Origin: Latrodectus hesperus
Taxonomy: Eukaryota; Arthropoda; Arachnida; Araneae; Theridiidae
NCBI GenBank assembly: GCA_037975125.1
Contig: CM075858.1
Coordinates: forward strand, 72,072,542-72,136,541
DNA: 64,000 nt
Direction: 5' to 3'
Part shown: positions 1 through 14,456 of the stretch, in pieces
Numbering within the stretch: position 1 is the first letter of the stretch
How the letters are laid out: each line of letters opens with the position of its first letter
Made by a program: the position numbers and the translations under genes
Notes under the pieces: generated by a model
Seen by the model: the letters and a program-made list of their open reading frames with translations, nothing else
What the model was told of the DNA's origin: nothing
The model's database searches: none

Positions 1-185
1 ACATTTTCAAATTAAAGTATCATAATATTTTTGATTATATTAAAATTAAATTAATTTGTTGGTATTAAAATTTATCTTCTTAAAAAATACTTTCAAATAT
101 TTAATAAATCATTAAAAAAATAATAAATCTATGAGAGAAACAATCATAATAAAAATATAATGGTAGAAAAATTTATATCAATATA

Positions 186-2092
186 CCACATTTACGCGAA
201 TTTAATGCGCATCGTTTTTGACCAAAAGTAGTATTCAAAACTGAGGTGCGCATTAGATTCGAGAGCAAGATCAGCAATTGTCTGATGACGTCAACCAAAT
301 TTAAATCGTAACAATGGATTACTGTATTTCTCGACAACATTTACCGTTACATTTATTGTTGACACATTATTGCATAGAGGATACAAACTGTAGAGTGTGT
401 AGTCAGGAAATGGAGGGCAAACAGAAAACAATGCCATATGACGCTACTTTCAAATGTAAATTAATTCTTTATGCTGAAAAAAATGGCAATAGAAAGACAG
501 GGAGAGAGAGCAATGTTCGCTTGTGGTGGCAACAGAAATTGGCACTGTTTCCAACTAAAGCTAGTAGAAAGAAATTCACTGGCCCTCGCAAATGAAGACA
601 CCCTAAAATTGAAGAGAAAAATTTGGAATTTGTACGTGAAAGGATTAAGAATGGACAACCTGTGACTAGTGACACCATAAGAAATAAAGTAAGAGAGGAG
701 GCTAAAGTTCTTGGAATAGCAAAACAAGTGTTTAAGGCTAGCTGTGGATGGGTGGATCGGTTTATGAAGCGGATGGGCTTGTAAGACACCATACAACAAT
801 ATGCCAAAAGCTTCCAGCAGATTTTGAGGGAGAACTACTAATATTTCAGTGGTATGTCATCTCACTTCGGAAGGAAAAGAATTTTTCAGTGGGCCAAATT
901 GGCAATGCTGACGAGACAAAAATTTGGTTTGATATGCCTCGTAACTACACCATTACTGAGAAGGGGTCTAAGGAAGTTATCATCAAAACTTCGGGATGTG
1001 AAAAGTAACGCATAACAGTGATGCTGGCAATAACTACAGATGAGTGCAAATTTTCCCTTTTCTTAATCTTCAAATGGAAAACATTCATTAAAATTCCTAA
1101 AAATAAAAAGCTGTTCCTAGATGATGTCTTGATTTGAAACCAAGAGAAGGGGTGGATGACAGAATCATTAATGCTTTATTGGCTCCGAAATGTGTGGGAA
1201 CGCCATGCCGGTGGGCTTTTCAATCCACCATCAATGCTTTATCTGGACGCATTTCGTGTTCATCTCACCGACTACGTAAAAAAGAAGATGCACCGCCTAG
1301 GCAGTGATCTTGTTATCATTCCTGGAGGGATGATGTCTGTGTTACAACCCCTGGATGTTAGTATAAATAAACCTTTGAATGGGTACATTCAGGCGGAGTA
1401 CAAAAAATAATTTTGTGAGCCAAACCGTGAATTGACCCCGACTAGAAAAATTAAGTGTGCTGCACCGCACTTTGTTGCACACTGGGTTTCTGCTGCATAA
1501 AAAAGCATCAAAGCACCAATGATTGTGAAATCTTTCTAGAAATGCTGCATTTCAAATTCATTGAATGACAGTGAAGATAACGTTCTCTGGAATACCAAAG
1601 ATGATGAGGAGGAGGAAAGAATATTTGAATCTGCTTCTGAGGAAGAGAGCTGCGAGGATTCCAGTGATGAAAGCATTAGTGAATAAAGATGTTTACTATT
1701 AATCACTGATTATAATAACTGTTAACCAGATAGAAATGTTACGATTTACTTCATGTTCATATTTTATGATAGGTACTGTATATACAGTAGTGATAATTAA
1801 CAGTAATTGTTTCACATAACAATAGCCTACTAATAGGTTAATTCTATGTTCTGTTACTTTATGTATAAACGTATTGTTGTATAAAATATGGTATCTAAAT
1901 TTATTTAAAATTATCAAACCATTGATTTATAGTTTATATACAAAACCATTGTCGTACAAAATAAGATTCAATAAATTCCTGTTACCATTAATGCACATTA
2001 CATTTGCCGACAAACAGTTTTTTTATTATTTAAAGTTTTAAAGTAAGGATGCGCATTAGATTCAATGGGGCATTAGATTCGCATAAATATGG
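186..2092 (+). mobile_element. Dead pogo/Tigger-type DNA transposon with TIRs and TA target duplication
   Basis: Imperfect terminal inverted repeats of about 23-25 bp are visible: the left end reads CCACATTTACGCGAATTTAA and the inverse of the right end reads CCATATTTATGCGAATCTAA. Each is flanked by TA (184-185 and 2093-2094), the usual pogo/Tc1-mariner target duplication. A second internal copy of the 'gcgcattagattc' motif lies near each end. Between the repeats is a broken transposase. The element lies in an intron of yurt, upstream of the first visible exon, on the same strand. Length of about 1.9 kb fits a Tigger-like element. Frameshifts and stops mean it is not autonomous. Confidence 0.85.
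443..1410 (+). pseudogene. Pogo/Tigger-like transposase relic (HTH plus DDE domain)
   Basis: Translation in shifting frames gives an N-terminal Psq-like helix-turn-helix (YDATFKCKLILYAEKNGN), then a CENP-B-type DNA-binding region (VFKASCGWVDRFMKRMGL around 726-781). The DDE core follows, with NADETKIWFDMP near 905-940 carrying the first catalytic Asp, EKGWMTESLMLYWL near 1144-1185, and LYLDAFRVHLTDYVK near 1230-1280 with the second Asp. The closing motif VIIPGGMMSVLQPLDVSINK is near 1310-1370. These motifs in this order are characteristic of pogo/Tigger/jerky transposases. The reading frame is broken at about 590, 780, 1006 and around 1050-1150, so this is a pseudogene. The acidic tail DEEEERIFESASEEESCEDS (about 1600-1660) is typical of the C terminus of these proteins. 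Confidence 0.85.
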
Positions 2093-2353
2093 TATTTATT
2101 TGTAGAAAAATTGCAGGAAAATCTTCAAATTTAATGATAAATTTGGTATTTTTAAATTCTTTTGGAAAGTTATGTTTCATTTTGCATAGTGTACATTGCA
2201 TGCAAATATTTGTTTTTTGCAATACTTTAAAATTTGTCCTGTATTTTACAAATGTTTTACACCTTTTAATATTATAAATAAAAGATAAATAAAAATATTT
2301 AAAGAGGAAAGATGTAATTTTACATTTAGTATTTATCATTTAATTTTTTATAG

Positions 2354-2523
2354 GGTAGAGAGCAAGAGCACACATTTGTCTTTCGATTGCACAATCAGAA
2401 AGCATGTAAACATTTATGGAAATGTGCAATTGAACATCATGCTTTCTTCCGTTTAAAAGGAGGGCAAAAACCTATTTCAGCTAGACAGAATTTCTTGCGC
2501 ATGGGATCAAGATTTAGATACAG
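2354..2523 (+). CDS. yrt: yurt exon a: end of FERM C-lobe and start of FERM-adjacent region
   Basis: Acceptor tttttatag, donor gtaaat. It reads [20 protein letters not shown] and continues through [11 protein letters not shown] and [13 protein letters not shown], ending in phase 2 (AG completes Ser with the next exon). This is the best conserved part of the visible gene and identifies it as EPB41L5/Yurt rather than another 4.1 protein. Confidence 0.95.
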
Positions 2524-5500
2524 GTAAATTATTCATTTTTACGAGCTATTTTTTTAAAAAATAAATTTTTTAAGAGTTCTCTACTTTAAAAGACTTGATC
2601 TCTCTTGCTTTTTATTTTTAAACTGTGTTTGGCTTTATTTAACTGAAAAGAAATTGTTCAAGAGTACTTAAAGAAATTTGTTAATATAATATTTAACAAA
2701 ATCTAGGAATAATTTAGTATAATCATGTGAAACTTCTGTTAAAAAAATAAATGATGTTTAAAACATGTTGAAATTTTTCTTTTTAAATTCATGCTACAAT
2801 ATCTTTTCTGTGGTATGATACTGAAAAGCCAAAATATGATGATCTCCACAGTTTGATATTGAATCCACCTTGGTGTGGGAGACAATCCATTAGGAAAGAT
2901 GGATAATTTATTCTAATGAGTAAAGTTTCATTCATATTATATATGTATTTCATGGACAAAGATATGATGTGTGCAGTTTGACTGAAGAGAAATTCTCATA
3001 GTCTAAGGATTTGAAATGAATATTTCTAAATTACATATTTTATCAATTTTTTGTGTGGTGTTTTTGTTGCCACTTATGCCAAGTGAATAAATGATGGTGA
3101 GACAAATAAAAGACAATATAGTGTTAGGGGTCCACATATCATTTATGGTATAAGATTTCAGAAATTTCCCTTTTGCATAAAATAAGGTGACAGAAACAAA
3201 CACCTCACTCGTACTTAGAAATACTTCTACTTTGATGACCCATGTTGTACTCAGTCAATAACTGAATTAATGCTTGTTAAATTATATCGGCTTGTTTTGT
3301 GAAGAGTGACAGCTGCAGGCATTGTGTTTTGTTAAAGATATGAGGACTTTCATCACAATGGTTGTGGAGCTGGTTGCCGAATGGTGTTAGAGCTCTTGAC
3401 TTCAGTTCAACAGTTTGTGTGGTTTGAATCTCACCTTGGTCATGGATGTTTGTAGTGGTTCGAAGTTAACTTTAAACTGTGGGGTAATGAATGCATACCT
3501 TTGGAACTACTGATTTCGAAACTGACAAGAATGATGTTTCTCACTCTTCAGAATAAACTATATATCACTTATATTGGATCATGTCTTCCATGATACTTAG
3601 GTAATTTTAATTTTAAACGGGAAGTGTTTATAATGTTTTTGTTCAATATGTACAAATGTTGCCCTCAAAATTTTTTTACATATAATTTTAGTTCTGTGAC
3701 TTTTTTGAAACACATTAATTCAAATGTATTTTTAATTTATGTATTATATGCTTAATGTTTTTCATGTTTAATAAAGTTAGAATGTGTAATTTTAATATTT
3801 TTTGTGCATTATTATTAAGTCAAGAATATTGTTTCTTTCCTTTATATGTGATATTCTATTCTACAATTCTTCTATTCAATTTTATTTTTTTATTTCCATT
3901 TGTTTAATATTCTTAGGCTTTAGATAAATAGAAGTTATTAATTACATTGTATTCTTGTTCTAATTTAAAAAATTATTGCAAGTTGGACATAAAGCTTTAA
4001 ACAAATTCTATTTTTCTTTTATCATTTCTTATTACTGTAAATAAATACATTAAAATGCTATCTGCATTACAATAAGGCTTTCTAAAACTAAAGTAAAATA
4101 TTTATTATAGACATTAAGAATTTTCATTACTGGGCTATAAATATTTTTGGACCAGCGTATAAATTTATTAGGAAATTGTAAATTATGAAAACATCACAAA
4201 ACTATTTGGAATCATTTTTCAGTGTTTTAAAATTATAAAATTTAAATTTTCAGAATTTGATATTTATTTTTCACATTGTTCTTTTCCAATAATATTGTTC
4301 TTGATATTTTCTAATGTTATATCTTATCTTTTTATGAAAATGACAAAGATACCTTGCCACCACTTTTCACTGTAAAAATTCTCACATTTGGGATGAATTG
4401 TTGTGTTATTGAATCTACTTTAAATTATCATTAAATGACTCCTATTTAGTTTTATACATTATCTTAATAATCTGTGCTTTTATTGTCTGTCTTGTAACTC
4501 TACTGTATTTTTCAAAATTTAGTGGCAAAACAGAATATCAGACAACTCAAAATAGAGCTCGTCGAACAGTTCAGTTTGATCGTCGTCCAAGTCAGCGATA
4601 TTCTCGTCGGCCAACTCATGATCGTAAGCGTGATCGTGAAAGGGATAGAGAAATAACAGACGAATTAGCTGAAGCTCGAAGAAATGAAGATAGAGGCTTA
4701 AGGTAAATATACTATTTAATACTTAATCATCTAATATTATATTTATAAAGATTGGATCAGTTCATCTTTTTAAATTTAAATTGATTTAAGTGTGAGTTAT
4801 AATTATGCAACAAATTCAAAACACTGTAAGAAATTATATGTTGTATATAAATTCAATTCCATTCATGTAAATTAAAATTATATGCTGTTTATCATGGAAT
4901 GGAGACAAATAGCATTGAATAACTTTTATAAAAACTTTAAAAAACATGTGTCTTTTTTGGCACTTAACTCACTATGCTCATAGATATAAAATAGATCTTG
5001 AGAAATTATGAAAGTGATTAAAATGCTATTTAAATTCTCAATTTCTTTCTTTCTTGATATGTAGCTTTAACTTAAATACTTAATTTTTACTAAAATAATT
5101 ATTTGTTAGTAAAAATTAAAAGAATGGTCTGTCTTTCTTTCAAAAAAATTTAGATGATGGAGGAATATTAGTAGGTGTCATTTGTTTTTCCACCAGCTAA
5201 ATTGTTCTTGTATTTAGAGTTTAAAAAGGTCCATCACTAAATAAGAGCTAAAGTATATAGGAACAATTTTTGTGTTAATGGAAATTTTATGCAACTCCCT
5301 AAAATGTGTTATAACACTGTAAATGTTTATAAATAATTTATTTGTTAATTTAAAAAAAATCAAAATTTGCAAAAAATAAATAAAAATTAAACATTGCAGT
5401 AAAAAAGTGTTCCTTATTCGGTTGCATATTCTCATGAATTTGGCCAATAATGCATTAAATTTATATAAAACTGTTAACTTTTTATGCCATTTGTTTTAGT

Positions 5501-8500
5501 TTTTTACTTACAGAACTTGTATATTTTTATAATGGTTTGAAGATACAATTAATTTCAATTGGAAAAATATAATTTCAAAAAAATTTATTAGTCCTGATTC
5601 AATTTGAATTTTTTTCAACAGAAAGTGCATACCAATTAAGTTACTGATATTTTATATATGAATTAAGAGTCCTCTTAAAAATAGCTGATAAGTGAAAAAT
5701 ATGCATCACAGTATTAGTAAAAAATATTACTGAAGTGGTACATTTATGCACCTATCACCAAAAGAATATTAAACAATTGGATTTCCACACCAGGTGAAAA
5801 TGATTGTAATGATTCATAATCCAATTTAAGATGTAAGTTCTTAGTTGATGCAAAAATAATTGTAGAAAAAAAAATGTATCAGATATAGCAGATCTGATAC
5901 TAATGTATAGTGAAATATAAATCTTTAAATTTTATTTCATAAATTTAAATTATAGTAATGAAAAGTTTAAAAATCACTATGCTTTGATATTAACATGAAA
6001 TTTACTAAATTTTCATTGAGATTTGTTAGGCTAAAAAGCATCTATTTTTAAAAATCGAGTAGTGGGAATTTAAATTTTATTTATTATACATTAAATTGGT
6101 GCTTGTTAAGAATTATTAGAGTTTAATTGATGCTATTTTAAATGATAAATTGCTGTAATTATGACTAGTTTGAATAAGGAGCTCAATTTTTTTGATTTTC
6201 TGTTTCTTCTAATATAAGTATAATTTTCTTTCCAAGTGCTCTTCCTGCTGCCATGTCCTCAGTTGATCAGACACCAAGTGCCACAGATACTACTGCTAAA
6301 CCAACTGTAGTAGCTCAGCCAGCTTCTGCTGTGAAAGAAACTGCGTTGGAGCCATCCACCTCATCAGATTTGAAAATTTCGGTACCACTGTCAAATGGAA
6401 TCTTGAAAGAAAGTGCTGAAGATCGTTTGGATAATCTTATTAAATCTTTAACTAAAAATAAACCTGCTGCTGAAAGTATGGAAATAAATAATGAGCTAAC
6501 TTCCTTATCAGTTCGACAAAAAGATATCAGTGATGCAACAGGTATCGTGATATTTTACTAAACTTAATTCATACTTGCATAAAAATTTGTTACACAATTT
6601 TATGCATTACAAATTTTTATAAACGTATACATTTTATCACTTGACATATTAAAGCAAAAGGTTGAATTAAATAGTTTGCAATTAAAATACACTGCTTGTA
6701 TATAATTCCTAAATAAAGATACAAAAAAATTATAGATTTTAAAATTCGTTTAATCATAAAAATGAAAAAATTACTCAATCAAATTTATCTGAAATTTTAA
6801 AGTAGAACCTACCAAATGAATATTTATTAGAATGACAATGTATAGTATTATTTTTTCTTTTTAAAGATTATCTCGTAAAATGGTTGTTTCTTTCATTCCA
6901 GTTGAGATCATGATTACGCCACTTTATTATAATTCTCTTTGGTTTAAAAAATATCCATGTCATCAGATAATGTTTCATCTATGTCACTCATAATTAGTTA
7001 TGATATCTTATGGACGAATTTGCTGCCTGCCTTCAAATCTCATTCATTGAGTAGCAGAAAACGAGGCAAAATTCACCATCAAATGTTTGAGAGCATGCAA
7101 AGTTCATTTTGTTAATAAATTCTTATATAAAGACCAAAGCATCAGTTTGAGAAGCCATTTTCATTGATTCTAGTCATTAACACGTTGACAATGGAATGGT
7201 AGAAAAAAGCAAAATATAAAAAACAAAACATCCAATTTATCATTACTTTAAATTGGCAAGGATGATTTAAACTTTTATAAATATTATTCATTAATAGAAT
7301 TCTAAAATCTTTATAATCAATCTCTAACAAGTATTACAATTATTAATTTATGATAAATTTTGAGACTAATACCTTGCTTACGCTAACATTAATTTAAATT
7401 TTTTCCTTTTTTTTTCAATGGCTGATTTTAATTTCTAGCATTCTTTTATCCTAAAATTGTAATATTTATTTAATTTACTTTATTAATGTTTAAATACGTA
7501 ATTCCAATTTCTCCAAATAACAAATATATAGAACTTCTATACCCTTGCAGACTTGCCAACTTTTACGCATTGTGCATACATTTTACGCAAAATCGCCAGG
7601 TTTTGCGCTTTTACTGATAGCATGAATTATTTTACGCTTTTCAGTTCTACTGAGCAAAGTTTAAAAAAGAAAAAAAAATTTTATATCTTAGCTCATGACT
7701 TCCCAGACTGTGGTCGCAGAGGCTTCGAGCGGTTCGAAAATGCACATGTCAAACCTATCGGGGTGGGTGAGAGGAAGGCTCCAGCTTTAAAAACTAGATG
7801 GGGAAAAGAAATTCTAGGGGTATAATCTTGTTCTTTAGTCACACGGATCAAAACTTGGCACCATTCATTTTCACTACTGTGATTGATAGACTGTTGCAGA
7901 TGGGCAGAGTTCTCTCAGACACCCATAGAAAACTCACACAATACTTACAATTAAATAACGTTGATTACTTTGTCATCCCAGGACTGGGAGAAAAGCCTGT
8001 AAAAATTGTCATCAAAGGACTCCCCATTCACTTGCCAATTGAAATAATAGAGGATCTTGAAGCCCTCAACTTTAACGTAGCAAAAATAACCCAGCTTAAG
8101 CGATCAAAAAATCAATTTAAATTACCAATATTTCAGGTACAGCTAAATAAAACAATTAAAAGACATATATAAAATAGAGGAACTTTGTTCCATAATAGTT
8201 TCTGTAGAGGCATATAGGCCTAGACTGGGTGCCTACCAATGTTTTAATTGCCAGGCATGGAACCATGGCTCATCAAAGTATTTCTGTAAACCCAAATGCC
8301 TTAAATGTGCTGGTGATCGCAGCACGAAAGAATGTCAAAAAAGCAGGGAAACCTCCCCAAAATGTGTTACCACACCCAGCTAACTACAAAAACTGCCCTA
8401 GGGCCCCTAAAACAATCAAACCCACCTTCCAAAGCAACAAAATAAGGAGTGGTACAAATTGTGCACAAATCACCCAAAACAACCCAGCTCAAAACAAAAA

Positions 8501-11500
8501 TATTGAATTCCCAAGTTTACCAAATGCTGTAAACAATATAAATGCAAACAATAAAACTACAAATTTTAATTTCTCAGCTTTCTCCAATCTTGGAGAAATC
8601 TTAAAATTCTGTAAAACAATCAATTAAATACTTGGAAATAGATTACAGGAATTTAATAAAAAAATGGAAAACATTACAGACCCAACCATGAATATGTTTG
8701 AGTTTATTAACTTTGTAAATAACCTCAACAATAGTTCCACCTATGAGTAATCTACTCAACAAATTAAATATAATCACATGGAATGCTCAAAGTATACGAA
8801 ACAAAAAACATGAATTAATCACTTTCTTACATGTTGAACTATTATCCTTACAGGAACACAATTCAGACATCATTCTCATACAAGAAACTTTTCTTAAACA
8901 AAATGAAAAATTTTACATTCCAAACTACACATTCATACACACACCCAGAAACTGCTTACCAAAATTCCCAAGAGGGGGAACTGGAATTTTAATTAAAAAT
9001 CACCTCATACACAAACATATCACTACTCCCAACTTTCAAAATTTAGAAGCTACAATAATTGAAATTTACCCCCCACATGAACAACCCTTTATACATCCAT
9101 CTACATATCTACATACCCCCAAACACCCACCCACCCAAACTTCCCATTTGAAATAGAGAATCTGCTTTCCTTAGGACCCAGAATCCTTATTGCTGGGGAT
9201 TTTAATTGTAAACACAAAAACTGGAACTGTCAAAACCCAAATATTAATGATATTTTAAACAACTTCATTAAAAATGCTGATCTTCAGCTAATTTCACCCC
9301 CAACAACACAAGATATCGTACCAAATCAGCAACCACAATTGACTTTGCCATTGCAAGAAACCCCCCTATCATCACAAACACTGTCACACTTAATGAATTA
9401 TCATCAAACCATTTACCAGTAAAAATTGACTTTGAAACCAACATACAACCTACACCTACCCCAACTTGTACCAAAACAAATTGGATTGAATTTAAAAAAG
9501 AATTAAACTTCATGCAACTAAATTTTAATACCATCAAAACCGAAAAGGAATTGGATGACAGAATAATCAACTTCACAAATAACATACACAAAGCATATCA
9601 AAAATCTTCCCAGGAAATTCCAATTAAAAAATTACCCCCTCCACCTGAAATTTTGAAATTAATAAAAAACAGAAATAAAATTAGAAAAAATTACCAAAAA
9701 ACCAGAAGCCCTAATGATAAAAAATTATTAAATCAAACTAATCAGCAAATCAAAAATGAACTCTATCAATATAATCAGAAAAACTGGGAAGAGTATATTG
9801 AAAACCTACAATCAGAAAGTGACTCCCTCTGGAAGGCCACAAAAAAACTAAAAACTCAATACCAAAGAATTCCTAACCTTGAACATAATGGTACTCAATA
9901 CACCACAACAAAAGATAAAATTGAATTAATAGCTAATAAATTCTATATCCATTTTAATAACACCAACATAGATATTAATACAGAAAGAGCTATCAAAAAC
10001 ACACTAAATAATCTCCAAAAATGCACTTACAATAAATACACAGGCACAATCACACCTAAAGAAATTATCACAAGCATCAAAAAATTAAAAAATGGCAAGG
10101 CTCCTGGACAAGACAATATTACAAATAAAATGGTTAAAAATCTTACCCCTAAATATGTCATAAATTTAACTATTATCATTAATCACATCTTAAAATTAAA
10201 TTACTTCCCTAAATGCTGGAAAACTGCAATTGTTAGACCCATACCCAAACCAGAGAAAAATCTAAATAAATCAGAAAACTGCAGACCTATCAGCTTACTT
10301 TCTACACTCAATAAAATAACAGAAGAACACATATTAAAACTTATTGAAAGAAACAACATACTAATAAATGAGCAATTAGATTTTGGAGCTAAACACTCAA
10401 CAATACAGCAAACTTAGGATTTCAGAATACATACATCAGGGATTCATTTACGCCCAAACCACAGCAGCAGTTATGCTGGAAGTGGCAAAAGCCTTTGATA
10501 GAGTATAGATAGAAGGACCAATTTACAAATGTATTAGCCTTAAATTTCCGATCTTCTTGATTAAATTAATACAGTCCTACCTCACAAACACAACCTTTAT
10601 TGTTGAACTAAATAAGGAAAAAACCTTACCTAAAACTATAACAAGTGGAATTCCACAAAGCAGTAAATTAGGACCGATACTGTTCTTACTCTATATAAAT
10701 GACATCCCCAAAACCAAGAATAACAAAATTGCACTCTTTGCAGATGATACGGCCATACTTAGAAGAGGTCCAACTAATAATATTCTAATTGAAAATCTAA
10801 ATTCATACATTGACTTAGTGGTCAAATGGTTCACTAAATGGAAATTAACACTTAATGTCAATAAAACGCAAGCAATTTGCTTTACCTACTCTACTAAAAC
10901 CCTTAAGGAAATAAATATTCTAAATCAAAATATTAAATGACATCCGAGAGTGGAATATCTAGGTATGACTATGGATAAAAAATTAACCTGGGTTCCTCAT
11001 ATAGAAAAAATAAGAACTAAATTTCTGGCAATCAGAGCAAAATTATATCCACTCATTGGTAAATATTCCAAATTAAACTTCAAAAACAAAAAACTGATTT
11101 CTACAACTCTCCTCAGACCGATTTTAATATATGGCTCTGAAATTTATCGATCAACTGCAAAGAGCAATATACAAAAACTCGAAGCATTACAAAATATCAC
11201 ACTCAGGATAATTACAAACACACCCTGGTACATTAGAGACGAAACGGTATTCATTACTGAACAAGCGACAAAATTCTACTCAGAAATAACCTCACACACA
11301 AATCCAGAAATTAAAAACCTTTCAAGTTACGACTTAAATAGGAAAAGACCAAAAACAGTACTAAAAATGCCTCCCAAAACTAAATAAAAAAATATAAAAA
11401 AAGATGAGTTCACACGCACAAAACAAAATTGAAACCAATGCTAAAAGTCAGGCAAGAATGAAAGCACAAGGGGGAGGAGCCCCTAACGAGAAGGAGAAGG

Positions 11501-11885
11501 GATGAAAAAAAAACGGCTGTGATCGAGGATTAAACTTGGACTGCACTTATTTCTCCATCGAGTAGACGCTTGTGTTTCATGGATCCTGAAACAACATTAC
11601 ACTGAAATGGAAATAAAATTAAGGAAAACCTTAGCATTCACTCCTAATTGGGAAAAGAAAAAAAAATAATAAATAGGATAAAATAAAAAAACATATTTAC
11701 CTTTCTACTTTATTTTGATTTATTACATTTTCCCTTTATATTCAAGAAACAGAGAAATTAAATTTATTTCTCTTTACTTTCATTCTATCATTGTCTTTGA
11801 TAAAATATAAATGGATGAATAAAAATACATACATATATGTTCATGTGTATGTGTATATATGTGTGTATATATATGTGTGTATATA

Positions 11886-11922
<37 letters not shown>

Positions 11923-11948
11923 ATGTATGTATATGTGTATGTGTGTGT

Positions 11949-12012
<64 letters not shown>

Positions 12013-14402
12013 ATATATATACGTATATTACTCAATGTACTCAAGATAACTTAATTTGTTATTTATTTATTTTTGTTTACATAAAAAGGAGCAATAAACT
12101 CAATGCACCATAAGGTTATTCCACTTAAATTCATAAAATTTCAGACTGGAGATAGGAGTTTTACTCCAGGCGCTCCGTAAAACAGAAAATGTTTCCTGGT
12201 TGGGTGAAAACAAACATTTGGGTTGTGTTGTGGACAATTTGTGAAAATGGCTGTTAGTAAACCTAATAAATCTTATTTTCAATCTTTTAAAAATAGTTAT
12301 AGTGTCGAATCTCCATGCATTAAAGCATCATCTAAAGGAGTTATGTTTGCAACTGTGATTTTAATATATCTCACGGCGGTTGTTTTGATATTTATCGTCA
12401 TGTCAAAGGCCCAAAACATGTACAGGAAGCAAAAAGTACAGCAAGCACTTCTAAAATGGATGCTTATTTTAAAAATGATACTCAAGAAGTCACTTGGTCA
12501 GAACTATATTTCACTTCATTCTTGATTGAGCAAAACATACAACTCAGCGTTTCTGATCATGCTGATCCCCTTTTCAGGAAAATGTTACCTAAAAGTGAAA
12601 CTACAAAGCATTATGGTTGTGCTCGAACCAAAACTTCTGCCATTATAAATCTAAATTCATGTTATATCTACATTCGTGTTATTTTTATTAGTGATACCAC
12701 ATAGCAATGCAGAGTGTGAAAGAATTGTTAGTTTAGTGAAAAATAATCGAAATGAATTTAGAAACTCACTTTCAAATAATAATTTATAAAATTTGCTGAT
12801 TGTGAAATCTTTAAGCAATGGATTTTGTTATGAGCAAGAGTTCAGTAAGAGTTTGTTATATATATATATAGAAAAGGCTAAAAAAGCCACTGTTACATCA
12901 TTGAATTCTTCTAGTGTATAAAATATTAAAGAAATGTATTTAATGAAGAAAATTTTGTATGGAGTTTTTTAATCTTTAACCCTGAATTTTTATTTTATTA
13001 ATTGTTGATGTGTTTATAATTATTAACTTTAATTGATTTAAAAGCGATTGTGTGTAGCAGAATTATGTCCAGATAACTTAATTTTACTAATAAATGATTG
13101 AAATACAAATTTCAACAGAGTGCAATTTAGTGTCATTGTGGAATGCAAAGTATTTCCTTTAAATATTATTTTAATATTCAGAAAACACAAAAATTGTTGT
13201 GTAATATGAATGCATTCTGGAATCTTTGGCATTTAATTATTAGATCTTTAGATGAATTAAATTTTTAGCAACTGCATTTTTATTAGTTAATAATTTACTT
13301 TTAATTAACATAAAATTAATAGTCAAGTAATAACTTAATTAAATTACAAAAGTATATATCTAATATGTAATTTTGAAAAAAAAAAGTTTTACTGAAATAC
13401 TTTTTCGAAAGTTGACAGGTATGCCCTTGCATTGACATATAGTTTTTCATTTTCAGATATTGATAATGCAATTTTACTAAAAAAATGTAAAGAACCCGTT
13501 CCTTCAATATCTGTATCAAATAAGGACACAAATTCTCTGAAGAGAAACAATGAGGTGAAAGTAACTGGAGGTGCTAAACCTATTCCTGTGGATCAAATGA
13601 AATGTAACATTTTGAAAGCTAAAATAGAAGAAGAAAACAAGAAAGGTAAATAATTCTCAGCTTTCAACTTTTTGTCACTAAACAATTTTAATATATTCAA
13701 ATTTTAAACTGTAGGTCTCAAATCTAATTAGTCCTCATGTACAAAAACTGATCATTGGACAACAAACAGACCAAGCTAAACCATATATATTCACTTTTAA
13801 TTCATTAGTAATACCTGAAATATAATAAAAATTTAAAAAAAGATTTGATTTTTATTAGGTATCAGATACACATTGAAAATACAATTTATTCGGAAAATGC
13901 TCTTATAAACTTTCATATTTTTATGAAACAGGAGAATTAAATAAATAATTGAAAAAATCACTTTTATTTTTTAAAAATCATTACTTTTCTAAATCTGTTT
14001 CAAAGATTTAATTTGAATTATGTTGTATTAAAATTCCTTACTTAATATTTTTAGAAGACTTTTCTCGTATTGGCTTTGAAAAAACAATTTTGAAGCATGA
14101 AAATCAAGCTATTAATCATCATGGTAAATACAAGTTTTAAAATTTAAATTGTGTTAATTTTTATAATTTAGTTATTTAAAATTTATTTTTGTTCTAAACT
14201 GAGATGATATATTACTGATATAATTAGTTGCTGTTTTAATATTTAAATGAAAATTTTAAAGTTATGAAAACATCCTTGAAAATGAACAAATTTGCTCATC
14301 ACTAATTGAAATGTTGATTTTTAAAATTTAAAAACATTGTTTTATGAAATTTTCTGCTGTGTTTCTTGCTTTCAGAGTGTAGTATATGTAGATGTGTATG
14401 TA

Positions 14403-14456
<54 letters not shown>

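Larger units (their letters stand above)
7835..11660 (+). mobile_element. Jockey-clade-like LINE inserted in the hAT element, inactive
   Basis: Two decayed ORFs in the order gag-like then endonuclease-reverse transcriptase, followed by about 270 bp of 3' untranslated sequence and an A-rich tail near 11,650. The 5' border is uncertain; the coding similarity starts about 7,898. The motif ggaaaagaaa occurs at 7801-7810 and again at 11651-11660 and could be the target duplication, but its low complexity makes that weak. Base composition (A-rich coding strand) differs from the flanking intron, as is usual for this type of element. Confidence 0.82.
7550..13423 (+). mobile_element. hAT-type DNA transposon, interrupted by a LINE
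   Basis: The exact 8-mer CCCTTGCA flanks the element at 7542-7549 and 13424-13431, the length expected of a hAT target duplication. The left end (CAGACTTGCCAACTTT, from 7548) and the inverse of the right end (CATACCTGTCAACTTT) match at 13 of 16 positions. The exact border may be shifted by two bases because CA overlaps the duplication. Inside are a decayed hAT-like open reading frame (about 12,248-12,930), a Jockey-like LINE (about 7,835-11,660) and a GT/AT microsatellite. The whole lies in the yurt intron 6542-13456, same strand as the gene. Confidence 0.75.

Noticed and set aside
7553..7825. 90-codon open frame before the LINE
   Set aside because: It begins at the hAT terminal repeat and contains only non-coding transposon end and a poly-Lys stretch.
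11791..12113. Several overlapping open frames rich in Tyr, Val, Cys, Ile and His
   Set aside because: They are translations of the GT/AT microsatellite; the same applies to 14,302-14,614.
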